Below are positions 1-10,300 of a stretch of DNA of 64,000 nucleotides, piece after piece; position 1 is the stretch's first letter, and every line of letters starts with the position of its first letter. Source of the stretch: Closterium sp. Naga37s-1 (taxonomy: Eukaryota > Streptophyta > Zygnematophyceae > Desmidiales > Closteriaceae); assembly GCA_947471745.1 (NCBI GenBank), contig CANJKZ010000416.1, forward strand, positions 1 to 64,000, read 5' to 3'. Below the pieces are notes generated by a model. It saw only the letters and a list, made by a program, of their open reading frames with translations, made no database searches and was not told the origin of the DNA. Position numbers and translations under genes: made by a program.

Positions 1-742
1 GTCGCTGATGGTGGAGGTGTCGATCGTCACGGGTAGCTCTAGTGGTCCTTCAGGAGGTGTTGGTGTGACTCGCGGGCGACGATCTTCTAGCTGCGTAACT
101 TCTCCTTCCTCGAAGTGTGTGTCGCCGATCGCCGCTCCCCTTGTCTCGATGCGGAGGTAATCCCTGCCGTCTGTTGTGATGGGAATGAGGTGAGGGGCCG
201 TACTCCGTTAGTGACTCTTCTTCTTCTGCTCCTGGTGCCTCCTCAGTGATTTCTGGTTCTCTGCTGCTTCTGCTTCTTCTGCTGCAGTCCTTCGGTGACG
301 TTTCTCCATCCTGTTTCAGCTGCAGCGGCTTCTCTCCCAGTGCGGTGTTTTCCATGACCCAGTGAGCGTCCACCGCGTCCCAGCCTTCGTTGAGTTCCAA
401 TCGGTAGGATGTTGAATGCGGGGCCAGATTGCTCGTGCAAATCCTCCGACTTCCGTGGTTGCTCTGCTTCCGATGTAATTTCTTCTTCTTCTTCCACCAC
501 TTGTGGTCCTGTGACTGCAGGGTTCGTGGTCGAAGCAACGGGTACGGCAAGAGCGCGGAAGGTTCCATCGAGGCCGGGTCGTTGATAATTGGTGTCTTCT
601 GGATGGCTCCATGTTGGTGGTGACGGGTGGCCGGGGGGATCGAGGACAATGATGTGGTGGTTGTCGCCAGAGGTCTTGGGCGATTCGAAGTCAAGCACGA
701 ACAATCCTCCCTCGCTTGTTGCTTTTTCCGATAAAGATCCCA

Positions 743-2542
743 TCATATATTAAGTGAAGCTCGTTTTCTGTTGTTTGCAGCGCGATGCCCACACTTCATC
801 AGCTGGTCCAGGGACAGGAGGTCGTACTGAAGCTCGGGAACGACGAGGACGTCGCTGATGTGGATGCAGTAACCGGTGTCGTGTGATTCCAGCTGGATCT
901 GTCCGCGGCTCCTGGCATAGATCGTATGACTGTTAGTGACGGTGATTTCGACCTCGTTGAGGATGAAGATGCTCGCCGACACCATGTGTTTGGCCACAGC
1001 AACTGTCCAGGTAACATTTTTTTACCTCTTTCCTTGCCTTGGGAAGGTTCGCGAGTTTCAGAGTGATGTGATGCTCCATGTCATGTTCGTTTTCGTAATC
1101 GTAGTAACACCCTTCCTCGTCGTGCAGGTTTGACTCTTGATCCACTGCAGCGCTTCCCAATCGAACTGCACCGACCGACTGTCAGTTCGTCATAGGTGGG
1201 ATCATTCTCTTCTTCATCTTCAACTGAACCTTCGGGCCGCTCCTGAGGTGGATCTGCAAACATGTCCTCCCATCTGCGAAGAAGCGATAGTGTCGGTTTG
1301 GGCGAGGCGGTCCCCGACGCACCATGCAAGTTCGTACCTTGCTCTTTCCTTTGTCGTTTGTATTCGCAGGGATGCGCGCTGGAGCTTGAGAGGTATTGGC
1401 GACGGCCGGGGGTGACAATGTCTGGTTGCATGCTGGAGCTCCGGCGGCTTGCTGGTGAGTTCCTCCACCTTTCTGGCTGTGATTGTTGTTGCCGTTGAGC
1501 TTCCAGCATTCTTGAATCGTGTGTCCTGTCTTCTTGCAATACTTGCAGAAGAGTCTTTTCTTGTCCGGTGGCGCTTGCGCGTAAAACGCGATCTTTTCCT
1601 TCTTGTTGCCTCTCTCGTTGTACAGGTCGATCTTCTGTTGTTCGGAAAACAGCGAGGCACAAAGGGAGGTTTCGTTGAGCGTTCCTTGCGTGCGAAGGAG
1701 CGAATTGTAGTGGCGCCATTCCGAGCTCAATCCAGCGAGAATGATTGTGACGAACATGTCGTCAAGAAAGTTGCCGCCACTTTTCCTGAATTGATCTCTC
1801 AGATTTCTGCCAGCGGTTGATGTATGGTCCGACCTTCTCGCCAGGGATCATTTTGACATTGTTTAGCTGGTTGAAGAGGCGACTGAGTGTCACTGAGTCT
1901 GTTGCCATGTGGCAGGTGCGCAGGTGCTCCCAGGATTGCTGCGCGGGCGCGCCCACTCGTTCTTGAAGGGGCGGATGCTCAGTTGTTCTTCGGTCGCGGG
2001 CGCCCACTCGTTCTTGAAGGGGCGGATGCTCAGTTGTTCTTCGGTCGCTAAGTTCTGGATTGAGACGGTGAAGGTCATCAACGACTCGTTATAGTACTGC
2101 GCCTTCTCTTGAGGTGAGCCGTTGGCCGGAATGCGTAGGATCCGTCGTAGTACATCCAGATTTGTGAGCCTTGGGCTAGGAGTTCAATTTTGAAACTCCA
2201 GGTGTAAAAGTCCTTCTCGTCGAAGGGCTTGGTTGTCCTTAATTTTGCCGTTGTAAGGAACTTGCTCTGCATTGACGCCATTATTTCGAGATGTGCCTGT
2301 GCTTGTGCAGAACCTTGAGCTCCGCGATTGTCGTAGGTAAATGATCGTTCAGACCCAGCTCCTTGAGGATCGGGAGGTCGTCGGGCGTAGCTAGAGCCGT
2401 CGATGCTTATTGGCTGGTGGCTTTCCAGGGCGCTGATGCGGGAGATGAGCTGCGCTGAATCCACAGTCGTTGTTGTAGAAGCGATATTGGTGGAGGGAAG
2501 CACTGGATTTTCTCCAGCCTCTCCACAATCTGCGCCTGACAT
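743..2542 (-). pseudogene. Copia gag-protease reading frame, frameshifted
   Basis: Start MSGADCGEAGEN at 2542. The first block (2542-2078) has the copia gag-type region with KPFDEKDFYTWSFKIELL. It continues in other frames at 2007-1762 (GEKVGPYINRW) and 1757-1182 (LAGLSSEWRHYNSLLRTQG, then a zinc knuckle CKYCKKTGHTIQEC, matching CX2CX4HX4C). The protease region follows: YLDSCC in one frame at about 1030, where DSGAS would be expected, then a +1 shift into KHMVSASIFILNEVEITVTN and VLVVPELQYDLLSLDQL (997-743). At least four frame changes and the loss of the DSGAS loop show that it is inactive. In an intact element this polyprotein would form the virus-like particle and process itself. Confidence 0.7.
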
Positions 2543-2616
2543 GTTGCTTGCCCTTGAGGTAAGGATAAGTTATAGTAGAAGTTGTCTTGTTGAAGACCTT
2601 TAGCAGTTCCTATAAT

Positions 2617-2636
2617 CCAATCTAGCTCTCATACCA
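2617..2636 (-). other. Primer-binding site of element C1
   Basis: On the minus strand the bases after the LTR read TGGTATGAGAGC, close to the plant copia site TGGTATCAGAGC that pairs with initiator tRNA-Met. Confidence 0.6.
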
Positions 2637-2832
2637 TGTTAGAGAAAGGATCCTTGGATAGGATAAGAATTGCCTTAGAGAGTTGGTAGCAGAAGACTTG
2701 TTGTAAGAACCTTGTGCATAGTGGATGTAAATGACAAAGTTGATTAAAGCATAGATTAAGCCATATCTAAATAATAATCATATCTAGCCATGTACTTTGA
2801 GGGCTACATTCCCTTATTCTAACTGTTTTACA
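2637..2832 (-). repeat. LTR of element C1 (5' LTR)
   Basis: Begins TGTTAGAGAAAGG directly next to the primer site and probably ends near TTTTACA at 2832 (an alternative end is CTAAC near 2824). The partner LTR lies outside the window, so the outer boundary is not proven. Confidence 0.5.
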
Positions 2833-4133
2833 GGCATTCTACAGTGACTGACTATTGCTTTCTACAGGCTGCGTGTAACCGTACAGACGGTTACGCTGGC
2901 CATTCGTACAATCGGTCGATGGTCAGTCGCGACAGTGACGCGATGGACTTGCCATTTTACAGGCTGATCCGATACGCTGCTTCGAAAGTGACGGGTGCGA
3001 TACAGCTGCACCTACAGGAATGCTAACTCGATTCCTTTCATACTCCAACAATTATGCCTTTTCGTCTCCAGCCTCAGTACTGCATGCTTCGATTGCTACT
3101 GTCAGGAGTGCACAGTGGCATTTCATGTTTTACTAAGTAACATAAGTGACCCTATCTGAGTCATGTGCATTAGGGACGTTGTTTCCTACAGTTATTGCAC
3201 ATTCTGAAGTTACGAAAGCTTTGAAGCACTCATTTTGAGAAGCCAATTTGTGTGGGTCTATACAGTAGTTTGATAAGTTAATTTGGCTATATTAAAGTGT
3301 TCTCCTTGATAAGATTTATAATTTACACTTTTCCCGTTTATACTTTATCCGAAATGTCCAATGAGAGCCATCCACTCTGTTCCTAGAGTCAAGACCCGCT
3401 ATGTGCGGGACGTGAGCCACCATTGGGAATACATCTTCAGCGATGCAACTGCTGCTCAAACCAAGCGAGCACGGCATGCACGAGCTTCGCCGCAAGGCCC
3501 TCCCTCAGTGAGGCACAGGGACTTCCTGCTGTTAGCATGCGGATTAGGCTCCATAACTACCCGTTTGCGGGCGGAATCACGTCGAAATTATTCGGTGTAC
3601 AACATATTCGCCTAAGTAACACTCTGTACGGCGAGAATGGTGTCCCGAACCGTGTGATTGTAGTAAGGAGGGGAATACCGACACCATGGTAATCGTCAGC
3701 CAAGAGGATGGCCGAAATGTCGTCGCCTTTTCAGGCACATCGAAAATTGCTTCATCACACGAGTCATGCTCACAAGACAGGTTGCGATTTTTTTGTTCGT
3801 GACCTTGCCGAAACGAGTCGTTCACGCGGCCGCGGCCCGCGTCCCCGCAAACCATCGATTGTCGCGAGAGCATCTCTCTCCTCTCCAGTATCGTTCTGCT
3901 CACTGTCTCCGCTGTCTGAGAGTCGCCGCGCTCTCTCCCTCCTCTCCTCTCCACCCGCCAGAACTCACCAATCTGAGGCTCAATGACGGGGTGTAATTCG
4001 TACGTCTCGTGTACGTTCTTTGCGGTCTAATTCGTTGCGTCACAGTGCAAAACCGTGAAGCTCAGCCACGAATGATGAGCTGTAAACGTACGACCTGCCC
4101 ACAGCCGCTACGCTTGTACTTCTTTTATGAGGC
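2833..4133. other. Intergenic, no gene recognised
   Basis: Lower-GC sequence between element C1 and the transporter gene. Short open frames occur (for example 3361-3615) but none has a recognisable domain. The right end (3700-4130) presumably contains the transporter promoter; I see no convincing core element. Confidence 0.4.
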
Positions 4134-4157
4134 GACTTTTGAGTCGACTCAAACGTC
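4134..4157. repeat. Palindrome P1
   Basis: GACTTTTGAGTC / GACTCAAACGTC, one mismatch. In the 5' flank of the transporter; no flanking duplication seen. Confidence 0.75.
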
Positions 4158-4383
4158 TCCTCTCCTCGCATGACACACCCGGGAGGATCAATGAGCGAGC
4201 ACGTTTGCTCTGGACGGCAGAGCCTCCACCATTCACGTTTCCGTGTCGTTCCAGCAAGTTATTGATTATCTCGTTCGTGACGCTCTAGCGGTACTACTAC
4301 CAGCAGTACCCGTGCTCCTGTTTTTGAGGCTCCTAGTGCTACAACTAGTGGTAGTTGCTGCTGCTGCTGGAGCTGCTGTTTCC

Positions 4384-7300
4384 ATGGCAATCTCAGCCTG
4401 GCGCGCCGTCGCACCACCGCCGCTGATGCGCGGCGTGGCTCTTCCCGCGTGGCTCAAGCGGCGCGTGACCTTCTACCGGCTGCACATGCTGTGCTTCGTT
4501 ATAGTCATCCTCGCTTTCACGCTCGTCTTCTGCGTGGCGCCGAGCGGGCCAGCAGGGAAAATCAGCTTCATAGACGCTCTCTTCAATGTGACGTCGTGTG
4601 TGTGCCTGGCGGGACTCATCACCGTGGATGTGGGGGTTTTCACTGATGGCACCAACGTTGCTCGCCTTCTCCTCATGTTCATGGGCTCCCAGGAGCGTGG
4701 TTAGAAAGAAACAATGACGTGGTGGTAACCAGTAATCGCATGGTGAATGAAACCCTCATTGGTACATGCTCTCAATCAGGCCCCACGCCATGCCACACGC
4801 CATGCCATGCCATGCCACGCCATGCCACACGCCATGCCATGCATGCCATGCCACGCCATGCCACACGCCATGCCATGCCATGCCACGCCATGCCATGCTG
4901 ACAGGTGCTGACAGCCCTGGTGCCTGTCCTGCTGCGCCACATTGGAGTCATTTCTTACGATTCTAAAAATTGACTTAAAAAATGGCTCCCATCTCTCTCT
5001 GTGTGTGCCAGGTGGTGACGTCCCTGGTGCCGGTCTTGGTGCGCCGTACTACTTCCACCGCCATCTCGCCCACGCCAGCCTGCCATAAATCGAGTTTGGA
5101 GACGTCTCAAGCTTTGACTGCCATCTCTTTCTCTCTCTCTGTGGCTTGCCCAGGTGGTGACGTCCCTGGTGCCAGTCTTGGTGCGCCGTTACTACTTCCA
5201 CCGCCATCTCGCCTGCGCTGGCCTGCTCCAGACCCACCCCTCCGACTTACCCTCCAGCTACGACCCCAGGGCCTCTGACACTGCAGCCTCCGCCTCTCAG
5301 GCAGCGCCGCATGGTGCAGGGGGCGGAGGAGGAGGAGGAGGAGAAGGAGGAGATGGAGGAGGAGAAAACATATCAGGGAACAACGGAGCCTGGTCTGTAG
5401 GTCTGCCCCCTGCAGCTCCAGCTGCTGCGAGTTCCCAAGAGCGTCTGCAGCAGCGGCAAGGGCAGCAGGGGTAGCAGGGGCAGCAGTGACAGTGGCAGCA
5501 GCAAGGGAAGGCAGGGAGGCAGTGGAGGAGGCGGGTTGAGAGTGCTGGGGCAGCTGCAGGGGAGTAGAGTGCATGCTGGGGGGGAAGAGGGGGGAGGAGA
5601 TGGTTTTGCTGACGTTGAAACAGGCCCAGCATATCCTATCGCCAGTGACCCCACTGCATACCCTTCTGCTGCTGCTGCTGCGGCTGCTGCTGCTAGCTTA
5701 AGCGGAGGAGAAGAAAGTACCTCATCTGCCTGCATTCCCCCTCTTGTCTCTTCCTCGCCCGCCCCCTCCCTTGAGATACCTGCTGCCACTGCAGGCACTG
5801 TCGCTCCAGCAGGCGAGTCCATGTGGCCTCTGTGGCTGCAGCTTCTGGTGCAGCAGCAGCGGCAGGAACAGCTACAGCAGCAAATGCAGCAGATGCAGCA
5901 ACAGCAGCAGCAGATGCAACAACAGCAGCAATAGCAGCAGCAGCGCCTGTGGTCCGAAGGCCCTTAGGCCTGACAACTTTTGAGGCGCCTCAAGAATCAG
6001 CAGCTCCCACGGGCCGAAGGCCCTTAGGCCTGACAACTCTCCTGGAGAAACTCCTGGAGGAGGCAAGAGAAGGGCGGCACCCCTTGACTCCAGGTGCTGG
6101 TGAGGGCGAAGGGCGTGGCGCCAGACGGGGGACGGATGTGGAGGATGGGATGGGTGACACGCGGTGGGTTGCGCCGGCGGGGTGGAGGCAGAGGGGTGGA
6201 GGCAGAGGGGGCTGTGGGGATGAGCTCGATGACTTGGGCCGGGGAAACGGCTAGGATTGAAGGGCAGCGCCTCCAATTGGCGCTTGAGGCGCTTAGAGCA
6301 CAGCAGCAGCAGCAGCCGCAGGAGGAGGAGCAGGAGGCGGCAGCTACAAGGCGCTCCTCCCTTGACCTGTTCACCTCAAGGCTAACTCGTGCTGCATCTC
6401 TCAACCAATCCGCGTTAAGAGCACACTCCCTACCACACGCCCCCGCATTCTTGCCATTCCTGGGGGGTCTGGAGCACAGGGCAAGGCAGAGGAGGAGCGG
6501 GAGGTTGAGCCGTGAAAGCAGTGTGACCGGCACAAGCCTTGGGGGGGATCTGGATTTCGCTGATGCTGATGGTTACGGGTTTGCTGATGGTTACGCGGAT
6601 GCAATGGTGGATGAATGGCTGACGGCAGCACAGCCAAGTGAACTCAGATTCCTCGAGCTCAGGTGAGCCCTCCCTCCCCTCCTTGTGGCTCAGGTGAGCC
6701 CTCCCTCCCCTCCTTGTGGCTCAGGTGGGCCCTCCTCATAGCTCACTTGCCCGCACCACTGTTCTGCCCTGCTGTTGTTCTCTGATGGGCCTCTTTCGAA
6801 AAATCTCATTTTTGAAATGATTTTCTTGTGCATTGCATGTGCCATGTGCGACATGCCATGTGCAATTTGCAATGTGCCATGTGCCATCTCTGCCACGTGC
6901 CATGTGCCATGTGCCACGTGCCATGTGCCACGTTCCATGCTATGTGCCCTCTCTCTGTGCCATCTGCTCTGCAATGCCCCCCTTTTCGATGTGGAACCTG
7001 CACTTGCACATTGCCCATGCATGCACATGTACTTGCACATGTACTTGCACATGTACTTGCACATGCACATGCACATACACTTGCACATCCCCATCCCCAT
7101 TTCCATCCTCATCCCCATCCCCATCTCCATTCCCATCCCCATCCGCATCCCATCCCCTTCCCCCCATCCCCACCCTATCCCATCCCCATCCCCATCCCCA
7201 CCCCCATCCCCATCCCCATCCCCATCCCCATCCCCATCCCCATCCCCCTATCCCTATCCCATCCCAATCCCCATCCCCATCCCCATCCCAATCCCCATCC

Positions 7301-10300
7301 CCATCCCCATCCCCATCCCCATCCCCATCCCCATCCCCATCCCCATCCCCATCCCCATCCCCATCCTCATCCCCCCGTCCCTATCCCTATCAAGGGCCCT
7401 GGAGACATTAAGCTGGCTGGTACCCACATTCCTCGCCACATCGCTGCTCACCGCCTTCCTGCTGCTGCTGCTCATCGTTAGCATCTCTGCCTCCGCCAAG
7501 GCAAATCTGCAGGCCAACAGCGTCAACAGCGTCTTCTTCTGTGCCTTCCATGTCAGTCAGCTGCCCTTCTTGCCAGTCAGCCGCCTTCCATGCTAGTCAG
7601 CTGCATTCCATGTCAGTCAGTCGCATTCCATGTCAGTCAGTCGCATTCCATGTCAGTCAGTCGCATTCCATGTCAGTCAGTCGCATTCCATGTCAGTCAG
7701 TTTTTGAGGCGCCTCAAAAACAGACGCCAAGGCAACTCTGCAGGCCAGCAACGTCAACAGCGTCTTCTTCTGTGCATTCCACGTCAGTCAGCTGCCCTTC
7801 TTGCCAGTCAGCCGCCTTCCATCCCAGGCAGCTGTTTCCCCGGTCACTCACTCACCTTTCATGTCATCCCCCCTCCATCTACCCTCACTTGTCCCTCCCT
7901 CGGCCCCCATGCTTTTCTCCCTCCCCCTCCCCCCCCCCACAGGCGATTTCAACGTTTTTTCAACACAGGGGCAGCACTGCTCAACGATAACCTAATTTTG
8001 AGACGCCTTAAAAATGGACCCCTCGGCCCCCATGCTTCCCTCCTCCTTCCCGCACAGGCTATGTCGACGTTTTCCAACACAGGGGCGGCAACTGCTGAAC
8101 GATAACCTAATGGGGTTCGTGAGGGCCCCAGCTCTGGTCATCGTCACGTCGGTCTTCATTCTCATTGGCAATACCATGTACCCGCCCACGCTGCGAGCCC
8201 TCCTGCTTCTGCTCCGGCACTTCTCACGAGGAGAGAAAAGGGTAAGGCCTGCACCGCACCGCACTGCACCCTCTTGAATTTGATCACTCTAAGAGGGAAC
8301 TTCTGCACCGCACCACACCGGTCTCGTAGATGGCTAATGACTGCACCCTTACCCGTCTTTCCCTTCGCATGGTTGCCGTTTTCGCACTAGGTCCCCCACC
8401 GCTCTCCGGTCACCTCTCTTCTTGTTCCTGGCTCCCTCCCTCCCTGTGTTGCACTGCACGCACACTTGGCAATCCTTTTTTTCTTCTTCTACTGTACCAT
8501 CCTGCAGGTTGTTTTTGAGGTTGCACATCAATTCTAGAAAACAACCTCCTTTTTTCTTCTTCTACTGTACCATCCTGCACTGTGATCCCTCAGAACATCT
8601 ACTCACGCTCTCCTGCATTTGCACACACACTGCGTGCACCCCTGTTGAGGTCATGTGAAAACAGTCTCTTACACCGCAGGGTTCCTATTTTGAAAAATCT
8701 ATCTGCTACCCCCCACACCTACATTGTTTACCCCTTCAGTTTGTCCACACCTACCTACCGCATCTCATCTTACAGGCGCACAAATGCCATTAGCACCTCT
8801 TCTGAGGTGACTCAAAAGCAGACTCATTGCAGTCGGCGTTTCTTACATTGAGAAGTGTCTGCAACCCTCTCTCACCCTTTGCCCTGGCCGGCAGTTTGTC
8901 TACTCGTACCTTCTTTTGCGCCCGCGCAAGTGCTACACGCACCTCTCTTGAGGTGCTTCAAAAGCAGACTCATTAAACTGGGTTCTTCTTGTATTGACAA
9001 GTGATTTTCGCCCCCCTCACCCCGTGCCCCTCAGTTCGTCTACTCCTACCTTCTCGTGCACCCGCGCAAGTGCTACACGCACCTCTTCCCACCGCGCTCC
9101 ACCGTGATGCTCGTGCTAACAGTGCTCGTGTTCAATCTCACGGAGTTTGTCTTCTTCTGTGCCACTGACTGGACCTCACCTGCCATTGACGGCTTCACCA
9201 GTGAGTTGCATGTGGACTGCGGGTATGCGAAAAAGACCAACAAACAAGGATTACGTATATATTCCCAGAGGATTTGTCTTCCTGAGGGAACTTTTGCGTC
9301 GACTCAAAAGTCACCTAAAGACCAACAAACAAGGATTACGTACGTATTTCCTGAGGATGTGTCTGGGAAGAGAGCAATTCTTCCTTTTGGTGGGGGCTTT
9401 GTCTGCCCAAAAAAAAAAACAAAAAACAAAACAAAACCCCACACACAATGTTACTCCACATTCCCCCCACCTCATGGTTGTGTGTGAGTGCATGCCAGGT
9501 GGATATTGGCTGGATATTTCCAATCTGTGAGCACACGCAATGCTTTTTGAGGCACCTCAAACACAGTTTCTCCACTCTTCTCCCCCTCTACCCTTTGTGT
9601 TTGTGTGTGTGCGCATGCCAGGCGGGACCAAGGTACTGGCAGGATATTTCCAATCTGTGAGCACACGCAACGCGGGATTCAACGTAATTGCCATCGGCCT
9701 CCTGCGCCCCCCCCATGCTGCTGCTATACCTGGGCATGATGTGAGTGCATGGTGTGAGTGCAAGGGGCATGGTGTGAGAGTGCTTGGGGCATGGTGTGAA
9801 GGGCATGGTGTGAGAGTGCAAGGGGCATGGTGTGAGAGTGCAAGGGGCATGGTGTGAGAGTGCATGGGACATCACCCTCCCTTACATATCCCAGCCTCCC
9901 TTCCAAACTCTGCTCAGGTGTGTGGCCATGAATCCATTGCACAAAAAAATATCATTACCAACTCTGGCTTCGCATGGAGTTTCTGAAAATTCTAAAAAAC
10001 ACCCAGCCCCCATTCCATTCCATTTCATTCCATTCCAATCCAATCTCACAACCGCCCTCCTTTCCATCCCCACAACCGCCCGCCCTTCCATTCCATTCCC
10101 TGCTGCTCTCTCGAACGTGAGCAGGTACGTGGCTGTGTATCCTCTGTACCTGACGAGGCAGACATCGAGGGAGCAGAGGGAGGTGTATGACGATGAGGAT
10201 ATCGGGGTGTTCTGGGAAGACCTGCAGGCAAGTTCTGTTCCAAGTCCCTGCGAATGAGTGAGAACTTGTGGGATGGGGAGGGGTGTGGGGGATGGGGAGG

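Larger units (their letters stand above)
1..2832 (-). mobile_element. Decayed Ty1/copia retrotransposon, 5' part (element C1)
   Basis: A copia-type element read on the minus strand, entering from the right through an LTR at about 2637-2832, a primer-binding site and a gag start at 2542. Gag, a CCHC zinc knuckle and an aspartic-protease region follow in several shifted frames. Below about 745 the minus strand still codes in pieces (a GGLFVLDFESP stretch resembles the start of a GAG-pre-integrase domain), but I find no integrase DDE core or reverse transcriptase before the window edge. The element is broken by frameshifts and probably internally deleted. Its 3' LTR must lie beyond position 1. 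Its gag differs from that of the two other copia elements here, so it is a separate lineage. Confidence 0.75.

Noticed and set aside
6775..7596. Plus-strand 273-codon ORF rich in Ile/Pro
   Set aside because: Crosses CATGTGC and CCCCAT repeats; only its end (ETLSWLVPTFLATSLL) is a real transporter exon, in the spliced model.
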